Positions 35,335 to 44,628 of a DNA stretch of 64,000 nucleotides are shown here, piece by piece. The DNA comes from JABSQH01 sp039177505 (lineage in GTDB: Bacteria; Actinomycetota; Acidimicrobiia; Acidimicrobiales; Ilumatobacteraceae). Position 1 is the stretch's first letter, and each line of letters opens with the position of its first letter. The stretch covers positions 1 through 64,000 of the forward strand of contig JBCDFR010000002.1 in the NCBI GenBank assembly GCA_039177505.1. Reading direction: 5' to 3'. Under the pieces are notes generated by a model. The model worked only from the letters and a program-made list of their open reading frames with translations, ran no database searches and was not told where the DNA came from. The position numbers and the translations under genes are program-made.

Positions 35335-38300
35335 ATGAATCGCCGGGCCGACCGCGCGGTCACGGCGATCCTCGCCGCAGTGTCGTACCTCCCGATACTG
35401 CTGAGCTCGCCGGGACGTGTCAGCGCCGACACCAAGACATACCTCACCATCGACCCCGCGCGTCTGCTGTCGGGTGCATGGTCGATGTGGGACCCGTCGG
35501 TCGGTGCGGGCACGGTGCCGCATCAGAACATCGGCTACCTGTTCCCGCTCGGACCGTACTACTGGCTTGCCGAGCGACTGGCGGCGCCGGATTGGCTGGC
35601 CCAACGGATCGTGTGGGGGACCCTGGTCTTCGCCGCCGCCTACGGGACGTACAGGCTGTGTCGGTGGCTGCGATGGGAGCCGACGACAGCACTCGTCGCG
35701 GCATTGGCATACGGCTTCAGCCCGTACCTGCTCAGCTACCTCGCCCGGTTGTCGATCATCTTGTTCCCCTGGGCCGCCCTCCCCTGGCTCATACTGCTCG
35801 TCGCACTCGCCGCACGCACCAAGCGGTGGTGGCCAGCTGCCGCCTTCGCCCTGGTCGTGGTCACGGTTGGCAGTGTGAATGCTACGGCGCTCCTGCTCGC
35901 CGGTCTCGGGCCCGTGATCTGGCTGTTCACCGACCTCGCCACGCGCCGGGTGCGCTGGCCAGCAGCGTTGTCAGCAGCGGCCAAGATCGGCGGGCTGAGC
36001 CTCGTCGTGTCGGTTTGGTGGATCGTCGCACTTCGGGTGCAAAGTGCGTTCGGGCTCCCGATCCTCGAGTACACCGAGACATATCAGACAGTCGGCGCGG
36101 CGAGTACACCGACCGAGTTGCTTCGCGGACTCGGATACTGGTTCTTCTACGGCGGCGACCGTCTCGATCCCTGGGTCGGGCCATCCACGACTTACATCGA
36201 TCATCCGCTGATCATCGCTCTCGGCCTGGTCATCGCCGCAGTGTCGCTGCTCGGTCTCATCACCGCGTTCGCCGGTCGAATCCACGCACTGACGCTGCTG
36301 TTGTTCGGACTCGTCGTGAGTGTCGGCGCGGCACCGCTTGGCGACTCGTCGATCTACGGCGCCCTGTTCGAGACGTTCGCCACGGAGACCACCGCCGGTC
36401 TCGCGCTGCGCTCCACACCGCGAGCTGCGCCGCTCGTGATCCTGGCCCTGGCGATGGGCCTCGGCTCGGCCAGCCGTTGGCGACCGACGGCATCGACCGT
36501 CGCACGCGCCCCGGCGTTGGGCCGCGCCACAGCCGGCTTACCGGTTGCCATCGTCGTCGCTCTGACGATCCAGATGTTCCCGTGGTTCTCGGGGTCGGCG
36601 ACGTCTGAGTCGATTCTGCGCGACGAGACCCTCCCCGAGCACGTCACCGATCTGGCCACCTGGCTCGACACGACCGGCGACGGTCGGGTGTACGAGCTCC
36701 CCGGCGCCGACTTCGGCAACTACCGCTGGGGCGGCACCGTCGATCCTGTCTTGCCGGGACTCATCGATCGGCCGTACCTGGCGCGCGAACTCGTGCCCCA
36801 GGGAGGTGCCGGGACGGCCGACCTCCTCGGTGCGATCGAGCGTCGGCTCTCCGACGGCTGGCTCGACACAGCAGCGCTGCCGACCCTGGCTGCCCTGTTC
36901 GCCGTCGAGACGATCGTCGCCAGGAACGATCTCGAGCACGAGCGCTATCGGCTCGCTCGACCCGGCCCGCTGTGGACCGACCTCACGACAGCACTCGGCG
37001 CGCCCGAGTACGCCGGCCCGATCACCACCGACACACCTGAGATTCCGCTGCTCGACGAGTTGACATTCGCCCGTAGCGACGCGGCTGCCGAGTTCCCCGT
37101 TGTCGCCGCCTTCGACGTTGGCGAGGCGTCCCGCGTGCGCGTGACCGACGCGACCGCACCGACGATCGTCGCCGGCAACGCCGAGGCGCTGGTCGACCTG
37201 GCCGCGCTCGGCGTGCTCGACATCGACTACCCGGTGCTCTATGCAGCCACGCTGCATGAGTTGGCACTCGAGGACCGCCTCGACGCATCGATGCTCGGCA
37301 ACTCTCCGTGGTGGGTCGTGTCGGACACCAACCGCAAGGAGGGTCGACGCTGGTCGACGATCGGCTCCAACCTCGGAGCGCTGGAGACCACCGGCGACCT
37401 CGTGCTCGACGACGACCCGCGCGATGCTCGGCTGGAGCTGTTTGCCGTCGACGACGGCCAGCAGACCATCGCTGCCCATCGCGGCGACATCGCAGACGTG
37501 CGCGCCAGCTACTACGGGAGCCCGGTCGTGTACACCGGTGAGGACGCACCGTGGTTCGCCATCGACGGCGACCCCTCGACCGCTTGGCGGGCAGGGGTGT
37601 TCGAAGCCCCGGACGGCCTGGTGTGGGAAGTCGACCTGCGTGACCCTGCGACAACCGATCAGCTCACCCTGTTGCAACCGGTGACCGGAGCGACGAACCG
37701 GTTCATCACCAGCGTTCGGATCACCCTCGACCCCGACACGCCGGCGGCGACGTCGTTGCAGGTCCCACTCGAGGACACGTCGCGTCGGCTTCCGGGCCAG
37801 AACATCACACTCCCCCGGGGTGACTACGAAGCGCTGCGCATCGAGATCCTTGCGGACAATCTCGGCGACCCCGGCTCCTACGTCGGACAGCCGGGAATCG
37901 GCTTCGCCGAGGTCACCATTCCGGGCGCCGACGGCGACCCGCTTGTCGACGATCGTGTGGTGGTCGTGCCCGATCTCGCCGACAACGATGCGTGGGACGC
38001 GACCGCTGACCTCAGCTACGTCTTCACTCGGCAACGGATCGATCCAGCGACGCCCAATCGCACCGCCCCCGAGACCAGGCTGGTGCGCGAGTTCGTGGTC
38101 CCCGACGACCGCAGGTTCGAGCTGCTGGGACAGGTACGACTTGATGCTGACGCCGACGACCAGACGCTGTCACGAGCGTTGGGAGAAGACCCCGTCGCGA
38201 TCGCCGACCGACGACTGCCCGGCGTACCCGCCTCGAGAGCAGCAGCCGCCATCGACGGAGATCCAAACACCGCGTGGCGCACCCCCTTCGACGGCGCCAC

Positions 38301-39540
38301 CGGCGCCGAACTGCGCCTCGACGCTTCGGGAACGGCCGACGCTCTCACGATCACATGGCTCGACGACGGTCAGCACTCCGTACCTACTGCGCTGACGGTT
38401 GAAGGCACCAACGGCATAGTCGTGCGCGCCGATCTCGGCGCTGGCGAACGCGGCGGTGACGGCACGGTCACCTCGACCGTGGTCCTCCCTGATGTGCAGG
38501 GCCCGTGGGTGCTGCGCTTTGACTCGGTGATCGATGTGACGACTCCGAACTACTTCTCCAACGCCGCTCAAGCCCTCCCGCTGGGCATCGTCGACGTGTC
38601 CTTGGGCGGTGTCGAGCTCGCTGCCCCGACAGCACCGGAAACCGTGCTCGACGACGTGTGCCGCGACGATCTGCTGGTCCTCGACGGCGAGCCGCTCCCG
38701 GTGCGCATCATCGGCACCGTCGGCGAGGCGCTGAGTCGTGACCCACTCGACATCGCGGCATGCGAGACGGTCGATCTCTCAGAAGGGGTCCATCGACTCG
38801 ACGCCACAGCTGGCAGCGGGTTCGACGTCGATCGCGTGTTCCTCACCGATGGGTCGGAGCGACCGGCGCCGGAGATCACCGAGGCCTCGATCACAGCAGA
38901 CAACCCGACGTCGGCACGTGTCGAGGTCGATGCCAGCACAGTCCCGGTCTGGCTCGTGCTGACCGAGAGCTGGAACGAAGGCTGGACAGCCCAACTCGAC
39001 GGTGAGGACCTCGGCACACCGGTGCTGATCGACGGCTTCGCGAACGGCTGGTTGCTGCCGCCTGGTACCGCGACGCGAGTCGTCGAGCTCGAGTGGACGC
39101 CACAACGGACCATCACCCTGGCACTCTGGTTCTCCCTGCTTGCCGGTGTCGGCGTCATCGCATTGCTCATCGCCTCGCGTCGGAGGGCGCGCCACGAGCG
39201 AGTGACGTTCGCCGACCACCCGAGCCCTGCCCGAACACCGCGCACACGTAGCGCTGGAATCGTCGGCCTGGCGGTGCTGACGTTGCTCGTTGCGGGTTTC
39301 GCAGGGGCGGTCGTGGTGCTCGCCGTCGCGCTGTCTCGGCTTCGTTGGTTGGCCATGGCGGTCGTCGTCGGTGCGATGGCGGTGGTGGCGGTCGGCGTCA
39401 CCGCCGATCAACTCCTCAACAGCTATCCGCCCGGACCGGATTGGCCGAGCCGCTTCGCATGGACCACTCCGTTCGCTTGGAGCGCCGTGGCCGCCGCCGT
39501 CGCATCACCATTGTCGTCGGCCACCAGCCGCGACCAGTAG
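35335..39540 (+). CDS. AftD-like alpha-(1->3)-arabinofuranosyltransferase (DUF3367), paralogue 2
   Basis: 1401 residues. It has the same layout as paralogue 1: SSPGRVSADTKTYLTIDPAR with Asp 32, about ten N-terminal spans, then LPGADFGNYRWGGTVD. Two discoidin-like outer segments follow (AIDGDPSTAWRAG, AIDGDPNTAWRT), then WLVLTESWNEGWTAQLDG and C-terminal spans. Conserved blocks keep the same order, but overall identity is modest, so this looks like an old duplication or separate acquisition rather than a recent tandem copy. Different acceptor specificity is plausible. Divergent from the GT2/GT39 pair; followed 11 bases later by a second GT2 gene. Confidence 0.85.
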   Translation: MNRRADRAVTAILAAVSYLPILLSSPGRVSADTKTYLTIDPARLLSGAWSMWDPSVGAGTVPHQNIGYLFPLGPYYWLAERLAAPDWLAQRIVWGTLVFAAAYGTYRLCRWLRWEPTTALVAALAYGFSPYLLSYLARLSIILFPWAALPWLILLVALAARTKRWWPAAAFALVVVTVGSVNATALLLAGLGPVIWLFTDLATRRVRWPAALSAAAKIGGLSLVVSVWWIVALRVQSAFGLPILEYTETYQTVGAASTPTELLRGLGYWFFYGGDRLDPWVGPSTTYIDHPLIIALGLVIAAVSLLGLITAFAGRIHALTLLLFGLVVSVGAAPLGDSSIYGALFETFATETTAGLALRSTPRAAPLVILALAMGLGSASRWRPTASTVARAPALGRATAGLPVAIVVALTIQMFPWFSGSATSESILRDETLPEHVTDLATWLDTTGDGRVYELPGADFGNYRWGGTVDPVLPGLIDRPYLARELVPQGGAGTADLLGAIERRLSDGWLDTAALPTLAALFAVETIVARNDLEHERYRLARPGPLWTDLTTALGAPEYAGPITTDTPEIPLLDELTFARSDAAAEFPVVAAFDVGEASRVRVTDATAPTIVAGNAEALVDLAALGVLDIDYPVLYAATLHELALEDRLDASMLGNSPWWVVSDTNRKEGRRWSTIGSNLGALETTGDLVLDDDPRDARLELFAVDDGQQTIAAHRGDIADVRASYYGSPVVYTGEDAPWFAIDGDPSTAWRAGVFEAPDGLVWEVDLRDPATTDQLTLLQPVTGATNRFITSVRITLDPDTPAATSLQVPLEDTSRRLPGQNITLPRGDYEALRIEILADNLGDPGSYVGQPGIGFAEVTIPGADGDPLVDDRVVVVPDLADNDAWDATADLSYVFTRQRIDPATPNRTAPETRLVREFVVPDDRRFELLGQVRLDADADDQTLSRALGEDPVAIADRRLPGVPASRAAAAIDGDPNTAWRTPFDGATGAELRLDASGTADALTITWLDDGQHSVPTALTVEGTNGIVVRADLGAGERGGDGTVTSTVVLPDVQGPWVLRFDSVIDVTTPNYFSNAAQALPLGIVDVSLGGVELAAPTAPETVLDDVCRDDLLVLDGEPLPVRIIGTVGEALSRDPLDIAACETVDLSEGVHRLDATAGSGFDVDRVFLTDGSERPAPEITEASITADNPTSARVEVDASTVPVWLVLTESWNEGWTAQLDGEDLGTPVLIDGFANGWLLPPGTATRVVELEWTPQRTITLALWFSLLAGVGVIALLIASRRRARHERVTFADHPSPARTPRTRSAGIVGLAVLTLLVAGFAGAVVVLAVALSRLRWLAMAVVVGAMAVVAVGVTADQLLNSYPPGPDWPSRFAWTTPFAWSAVAAAVASPLSSATSRDQ

Positions 39541-39551
39541 CGTCGCCCGCC

Positions 39552-40319
39552 GTGCGCACGCTCATCATCGTGCCGACCCACGACGAGGCGGCCAACATCG
39601 AGACACTGCTCGATCGCCTCGCCGAAACCGTGCCCGAGGCCGACGTGATGGTCATCGACGACGCCTCGACCGACGGCACCCGTGACCTCGTCCGACGCCG
39701 AATCGTCGATTCGCCGCGACTGCAGCTCGTGACTCGCGAGGTCAAGTCGGGTCTCGGCGACGCGTACTGCGAGGCGTTTCGTCGCGGACTGGACGCCGGA
39801 TACGACGCACTCGTCGAGATCGACGCCGACCTATCGCACGACCCCCAGACCCTGCCGACGATGCTCGATGTGAGTGCTCGTGGCATCGACCTCGTGATCG
39901 GGTCGCGCTACGTACCCGGCGGTTCGGTGATCGGCTGGCCGCGTCGCCGCACGTGGCTGTCGCGTTGGGGGAACCGATACGCCGCCATCGCGCTCGGTTT
40001 GGCGGTGAACGACGCCACCGCCGGCTATCGGGTGTATCGAGCCGAAGCACTTCGGGCGATCGAGCTCGACGGCATTCAAGCCGACGGCTACGGGTTCCAG
40101 GTGGAGATGACCTACCGCGCCGTACGCGCCGGGATGAGCGTGGTCGAGATCCCGATCGTATTTCGCGACCGAGTGGCGGGCGCATCGAAGATGCACCGGT
40201 CCATCGTCGTCGAGGCGTTCACCCTCGTCACGTGGTGGGGGCTACGTGACGCGTTCTCCTTGCGTCGACGCAGCCGCGCCTACCGCACACCGGACGACTC
40301 TCTGAGCAAGGCCCGCTAG
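39552..40319 (+). CDS. Family 2 glycosyltransferase (polyprenol-phosphate mannose synthase-like)
   Basis: 255 residues from GTG 39552; the upstream frame overlaps AftD-like gene 2 and is not domain-like. Motifs: TLIIVPTHDEAANI, VIDDASTDGTRD, EIDADLSHDPQ (DxD), and GSRYVPGGSVIGWPRRR, the last typical of polyprenol monophosphomannose synthases (Ppm1-like). VPGGS and an R-R-R after W-P are characteristic. It would make polyprenyl-phosphate mannose for the GT-C transferases in this locus. The last six codons form a hairpin with the stop codon in its loop. Confidence 0.88.
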   Translation: MRTLIIVPTHDEAANIETLLDRLAETVPEADVMVIDDASTDGTRDLVRRRIVDSPRLQLVTREVKSGLGDAYCEAFRRGLDAGYDALVEIDADLSHDPQTLPTMLDVSARGIDLVIGSRYVPGGSVIGWPRRRTWLSRWGNRYAAIALGLAVNDATAGYRVYRAEALRAIELDGIQADGYGFQVEMTYRAVRAGMSVVEIPIVFRDRVAGASKMHRSIVVEAFTLVTWWGLRDAFSLRRRSRAYRTPDDSLSKAR

Positions 40320-40326
40320 GCGGGCG
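40312..40326 (+). terminator. Hairpin centred on the stop codon of the GT2 gene
   Basis: GCCCGC TAG GCGGGC is a perfect 6-bp stem with the stop codon as loop, 20 bases before the GTG of the next gene. It could be a weak terminator or affect ribosome release. No T-run. Confidence 0.35.
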
Positions 40327-40346
40327 AGGAACGCCTCTCGGACGAG

Positions 40347-41048
40347 GTGAGTCGTGACACGGTCCACGCGGTGTACTTGACCGAGCGGGCGACATTCGCT
40401 GGAATTGACGGCGTGTCACACCTTCGAAAGGTCGACCACATCACCTACGCCTGTGAGCAGGGCAAAATCGAGCAGTGGGCCTGGTTCCACATCGAGGTCG
40501 AAGGGGGCACGCTCATCAACCGCATCGACGACGTGCGCCCCGACGATCCCGACTCGTCGATGAAGATCTGGTGCATCGACTACGGCGATTTCGGCGTCGC
40601 GTTGATCGAGGGCATCGATCGGACGAAGAAGAGCCAGGTCACCAAGTTCGTCGAGCGTCACGGCGACCACGCCTGCCAGCACGTCGCCTACGACACCTAC
40701 GATCTCGACGCCTTCGTCGAACACCTGAAGTCGCTCGGGGGCACGCCGCGCGGCGAGGTGCTCGTACGCAACGACGGCTTCGGCGTACTCAAGCAGATGT
40801 TCGCCCGCGGCTACACCGAAGGCGACGCCGCCGAGAACAGCTTCCCCGAGTACTGCGAGCGGCCGCAGGCGGGCGACTCGCCCGAAGACGTCGCGATCAC
40901 CTTCGCCGAAGAGACCGGCAAAGGCTTCTACGACCAGATCGAAGACGCCGTATCGACCGGCGACGAGGCGCCGTTCTTCGACTTCTCACGTATGCCGGAA
41001 GACTGGGCCGTCCCAGAACCGGCGCCCCGTCCCGAATACATCGAATGA
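40347..41048 (+). CDS. Single-domain 4-hydroxyphenylpyruvate dioxygenase-like VOC protein
   Basis: 233 residues from GTG 40347. One vicinal-oxygen-chelate domain carries the HPPD-type iron ligands: His 31 (KVDHITY), His 112 (CQHVAYDT) and a Glu in FPEYCER (about 168). The intervening KKSQVTKFVERHG also recalls the K-K-S-Q-I-x-x-F motif of HPPD. True HPPD is a two-domain protein of about 350-400 residues; here the catalytic half stands alone, preceded by only about 25 residues. It may be an iron/2-oxo-acid-type dioxygenase, or a relative without activity on hydroxyphenylpyruvate. A small neighbour, the DUF6314 gene, converges on it. Confidence 0.72.
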   Translation: MSRDTVHAVYLTERATFAGIDGVSHLRKVDHITYACEQGKIEQWAWFHIEVEGGTLINRIDDVRPDDPDSSMKIWCIDYGDFGVALIEGIDRTKKSQVTKFVERHGDHACQHVAYDTYDLDAFVEHLKSLGGTPRGEVLVRNDGFGVLKQMFARGYTEGDAAENSFPEYCERPQAGDSPEDVAITFAEETGKGFYDQIEDAVSTGDEAPFFDFSRMPEDWAVPEPAPRPEYIE

Positions 41049-41141
41049 GAAGGCGCCCAGAGCCGCGAGCTTCTCCCCGCGTTCAGACTCGTCCTACTTC
41101 CGGCACGGTGCGCACAGCGACGTCTGACCGACGCTGACCGT

Positions 41142-41561
41142 TCATCGACGGAATCGGGTGGTCATCAGATAGTCCTTGCGCGGTCCGACGACGTCCCAGG
41201 AGCTGGTCCAGTCGGGCCATTTGCTGAAGTCGCACCTGCCCTCGTAGCGGTCGGGACCGCAATCGTGAACGTAACTGTGTGAATCCACCAGGAGGTCGAA
41301 CCGTTGCACGACGAGGCGATCGCGCGACACCACTTCGACGATGGGGTGGTCGTATCGCCAGACGAAGCTGCCTGTCGCTGCCAGTGGCGTCGCACGGTGA
41401 GCGAAGCGCATGTTCAGTCGCTCGTGGTACTCGAGCACGTCGGCTCCGGCGGGCTCGAAGTGTGCGTTCCCCTTTCCGGTCATGCATTGGCGACCGTAGC
41501 GGTCGTCGATCGATCGCCAGATCCTCCAACTGCCAACGAGCGACGCAAACCCGAACCTCAC
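41142..41561 (-). CDS. DUF6314-like protein (unknown function)
   Basis: 139 residues from a GTG at 41561. The frame is open to a TTG at 41657 with a GTG at 41642 as another option, so the start is uncertain. The motif pattern SWRIWRSIDDR, GPDRYEGRCDFSKWP and VGPRKDYLMTTRFRR is that of DUF6314-like proteins, which end in W-x-V-x-G-P-R-K-D-Y. They are beta-barrel-like small proteins of unknown role. The gene stands alone, convergent with the HPPD-like gene. Confidence 0.62.
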   Translation of the reverse strand: MRFGFASLVGSWRIWRSIDDRYGRQCMTGKGNAHFEPAGADVLEYHERLNMRFAHRATPLAATGSFVWRYDHPIVEVVSRDRLVVQRFDLLVDSHSYVHDCGPDRYEGRCDFSKWPDWTSSWDVVGPRKDYLMTTRFRR

Positions 41562-41984
41562 GACTGGGACGTCCCCGCCGCCGGACGCTGAGCACACGAA
41601 TGCTCTGAGGTTGTCGGGAGTGCGCACCCGGTCCGTGGTCACGAAGAACCGCTCCAACGCGAACCCTTGGGGAGCCCGGCGAGTGGCCCATCGGGATCTA
41701 TCTCAGCGTCCGACAAGAACTGCAACAGCACAACGATCAACGGCACCGTAGTCACGCTGACCGCGGTGGACAGCCCAATCGTTGTTGCCCGCGCGACCGC
41801 GGTGCCCGCCCCAGTTGATGGGGTCGTTCGACGATCTCATGACGGGCGCCCGATGGAGCCGAGTGATGGAGGGCCGACAGCACCCGGGCTGCCGACACCT
41901 ACAGCCTGATCACAACTACGTTGGAATGCTGGCAACCCGGACGTGTCGATCAACCCGTGTGCCCAGACCGCGAGGTGGTCCCCG
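41562..41984. other. Intergenic stretch before the FOXRED2-like gene, no clear gene
   Basis: If the DUF6314 start is as given, about 420 bases precede the flavoprotein gene. An open frame on the + strand (41667-41909) encodes a Ser/Ala/Val/Pro-rich peptide with no recognisable motif. No tRNA or repeat seen. The right half must contain the promoter of the FOXRED2-like gene. Confidence 0.45.
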
Positions 41985-43634
41985 ATGACGAGTGCAGTTG
42001 AATTCCGCGACTACGTCATCGTTGGGGCAGGGCCGGCGGGGTTGCAGATGGGGTACTACCTGTCTCGTCGAGGTCGGGACTACACCATCCTCGAGTGCGG
42101 GGGCCGACCTGGTTCGTTCTTTGAGACGTTCCCGCGCAACCGCCAGCTGATCTCAATCAACAAGGCGCACACCGGCTTCGACGATCCAGAGATCGCACTG
42201 CGGTGGGACTGGAACTCCTTGCTCAGCGAGCACCACGATCCATGTTTCACGGCGTTCAGCCAAGACTACTTCCCGAACGCCGAGGACCTTGTCAACTATC
42301 TCGAGGCGTTCGCGAAGGAGTACGCGCTGGCGATCACGTTCGGATGCGAGGTTGCGAGAATCGGCCGGGTCGATCCTGGGGACAAGCACTCACTTTTTGA
42401 ACTGAACACGGCCGACGGGCGAGCCTTCCGGTGTCGCTACCTGGTCATGGCAACGGGCTTCGCACGCAGCTTCGTCCCCAGCATCCCAGGCATCGAGCAC
42501 TCGGTCGACTACCGCGACGTGCCCCTTGACGTCGAGCGTTACCGCAACGCACGGGTCATGATTCTTGGTAAAGGCAATTCTGCGTTCGAGACCGCAGACC
42601 CGATCAGCGACGTCGCGCAGTCGGTGCACATCGTCAGCCCCCACGGAGCGAAGCTCGCGTGGCAAACGCACTATGTCGGCAACCTTCGAGCGGTGAACGC
42701 CAAACTGCTCGACACATACCAGTTGAAGGCACAGAACACGATCATCGATGGCAACGTGCGTCGGATCGATCCGACGACCGACGGACTCGAGGTGACGGTC
42801 GACTACGACCATGCGATGGTCGACTCGATCATCGTGCCGGTCGATCACGTCATTACGTGCACCGGCTTCAAGATCGATACCTCGCCGTTCGAACCGGAGT
42901 GCATGCCGGACCTCTGCTACGACGAAAAATTCCCGTCACTGACGAGCGCGTGGGAGGCGCAGTCGGTGCCCAACATGTTCTTCGCTGGCACCCTGATGCA
43001 CGGACGGGACTTCCGCTCGAGCTTCTCCGGGTTCATCCACGGATTCCGCTACAACATCGAACTGCTCGACCGCATCTTCGATGTACGTCACAACGGCGGC
43101 GCGATGCCTCGACGATCGTTCGAGTACGGCGGGAGCGCGCTGCCGCAATACCTCCTCGCACGGATTCACTCGTCGTCGAGCCTCTTTCAGCAGCCGATGT
43201 TCTTCTGTGATGCGATCGCAGTCCGGCCTGATGGCGAGGGCTGCGATTACTACCGCGATCTCACACTCGACTACGTGTTCGACGGGCTGCTCGACCTCGG
43301 CGAGTCGACCGTCGTGACCCTGACCATGGAGTACGGCAGGGTCGTTCATCCAGATCCGTTCAACCTCGAGGTTCATCCGACTGAGGCCAGTGACAGCAAC
43401 TTCTTGCACCCGGTGATTCGCGTGTTCCAGGACGGACCCAAACGCGGCAGTCACTCTGCGGAGTTCCACTTCATGGAGGACTTGGAGAACCACTGGTATC
43501 AGGCCTGTTATCTCGAGCCGTTCGTCGAATTCCTGGAGGACGCGTTGTCGTGGGGAACGGTATGTGTCGACGAGCTGCTCGCCGGCCGGCCTGCCGGCTA
43601 CAACCGAGCAGCACGAGTGGTCGCCGGGCAGTAG
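41985..43634 (+). CDS. FOXRED2-like FAD/NAD(P)-dependent oxidoreductase
   Basis: 549 residues from ATG 41985; an in-frame ATG at 41943 adds an unrelated leader. FAD-binding GAGPAG occurs at residues 14-19 and the NAD(P) loop LGKGNSAFETAD at about 190. Distinctive blocks match animal FOXRED2 (ERFAD) as I recall it: LISINKAHTG, RWDWNSLLS, YFPNAEDLVNYL, THYVGNLRAVNAKLLDTYQL and SGFIHGFRYN. The C-terminal 170 residues hold an unusual tail after the standard oxidoreductase core. Two short segments, R-S-S and the Y-L-E-P-F tail, have no known role. The mammalian protein is an ER flavoprotein in glycoprotein degradation; a bacterial role is unknown. The EamA transporter gene follows after 21 bases. 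Confidence 0.85.
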   Translation: MTSAVEFRDYVIVGAGPAGLQMGYYLSRRGRDYTILECGGRPGSFFETFPRNRQLISINKAHTGFDDPEIALRWDWNSLLSEHHDPCFTAFSQDYFPNAEDLVNYLEAFAKEYALAITFGCEVARIGRVDPGDKHSLFELNTADGRAFRCRYLVMATGFARSFVPSIPGIEHSVDYRDVPLDVERYRNARVMILGKGNSAFETADPISDVAQSVHIVSPHGAKLAWQTHYVGNLRAVNAKLLDTYQLKAQNTIIDGNVRRIDPTTDGLEVTVDYDHAMVDSIIVPVDHVITCTGFKIDTSPFEPECMPDLCYDEKFPSLTSAWEAQSVPNMFFAGTLMHGRDFRSSFSGFIHGFRYNIELLDRIFDVRHNGGAMPRRSFEYGGSALPQYLLARIHSSSSLFQQPMFFCDAIAVRPDGEGCDYYRDLTLDYVFDGLLDLGESTVVTLTMEYGRVVHPDPFNLEVHPTEASDSNFLHPVIRVFQDGPKRGSHSAEFHFMEDLENHWYQACYLEPFVEFLEDALSWGTVCVDELLAGRPAGYNRAARVVAGQ

Positions 43635-43655
43635 CGAGTCCGAGACGCGAAGCCG

Positions 43656-44558
43656 TTGAACATACGGACGATATCCACTGACCTCGACTGGCTCGACACC
43701 AATCGCCGCGCGTGCGAGCTCCTCGTCGTGCTGGCAACGGTGTGCTGGAGCCTGTCCGGCGTCACCGTGCTGTACATCGAGGACAGCACAGAGTGGCAGA
43801 TCGTGTTCTACCGAGCCGCGGCGTTCATCGCGTTTGTCTTGCTGGTCCTCAGTAAGCGACAGTTCATGGACGGCATACGAGAAGCGGGGAGCACTGGCTG
43901 TATCGGGGGCATTGCGCTCGGCGTGTGCTTCATCACGTTCATCTATGCGCTCGTCAACGCCACGGTCGCCAACGCCATCTTCTTGCTCAGCGCCTATCCG
44001 ATCATCGCCACCGTCCTCGCCGCCGTGGTGCTGGGCGAACGGGTCACCTCCCGCGCCGTTCTCGCGATTGTGCTCGCCTTTTGCGGCGTCGGGATCATGC
44101 TGCTGAGTGGATGGGAGTCGAATCGCTTGTTCGGGAATGTGATGGGAGTGTGCGCCGCAGCCGGGTATGCCGTCTACTCGGTCTGTCTGCGAGCGGGAAA
44201 GGACCGCGACATGACCTCGTCGTTGATCTGGGCGGGCGTCTTTGCGCTGGCGGTCTCCGGCTTCGTCCTCCTGACCCAAGAGACGTTCGCGATCTCCCTG
44301 CGCGACTTTCTCTTGTGCATGGTGCTCGGCTTCGTCGCTATCGGCCTCGGGTTCTACCTGTTCACCTTGGGTTCTCGCGGTCTCGAGACGTCAGAGCTGA
44401 CGTTGCTGGCACTGCTGGAGATCGTCCTCGGCGTGCTGTGGGTGTGGATGTTCGCCGGGCAGGCGCCGACGCAGGGCGCCGTCTGGGGCGGCCTCTTGGT
44501 CACAGGTGCGGTCGTGTACCGCTCACTCGCCGTCCGCCCTACCGAGATGTCCCGATGA
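43656..44558 (+). CDS. EamA/DMT family transporter
   Basis: 300 residues from a TTG at 43656, which follows the FOXRED2-like stop by 21 bases. About ten hydrophobic segments arranged as two EamA repeats: LVVLATVCWSLSGV and FYRAAAFI in the first half, NVMGVCAAAGYAVYSV and LLALLEIVLGVLWVW in the second. DMT exporters carry amino acids, purines or metabolites outward. Co-transcription with the flavoprotein suggests it exports that enzyme's product or substrate (inference). Convergent with the GT4 gene, 70 bases away. Confidence 0.88.
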   Translation: MNIRTISTDLDWLDTNRRACELLVVLATVCWSLSGVTVLYIEDSTEWQIVFYRAAAFIAFVLLVLSKRQFMDGIREAGSTGCIGGIALGVCFITFIYALVNATVANAIFLLSAYPIIATVLAAVVLGERVTSRAVLAIVLAFCGVGIMLLSGWESNRLFGNVMGVCAAAGYAVYSVCLRAGKDRDMTSSLIWAGVFALAVSGFVLLTQETFAISLRDFLLCMVLGFVAIGLGFYLFTLGSRGLETSELTLLALLEIVLGVLWVWMFAGQAPTQGAVWGGLLVTGAVVYRSLAVRPTEMSR

Positions 44559-44628
44559 CGACGCTCGCCATGATGGCGCCGGGCAAACGCGTGCCGCGTG
44601 CGCACCCGGAAACGTGCTGCGGCGACGT

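Noticed and set aside
41667..41909. Small + strand open frame before the FOXRED2-like gene
   Set aside because: No motif, no ribosome binding site; possible coding remnant but not supportable.
42936..44279. Long minus-strand frame opposite the FOXRED2-like and EamA genes
   Set aside because: No recognisable domain; it covers two genes with clear motifs on the + strand.
44567..44579. Short inverted repeat CGCCAT-G-ATGGCG between convergent EamA and GT4 genes
   Set aside because: A one-base loop makes this a palindrome rather than a usable hairpin; not listed as a terminator.
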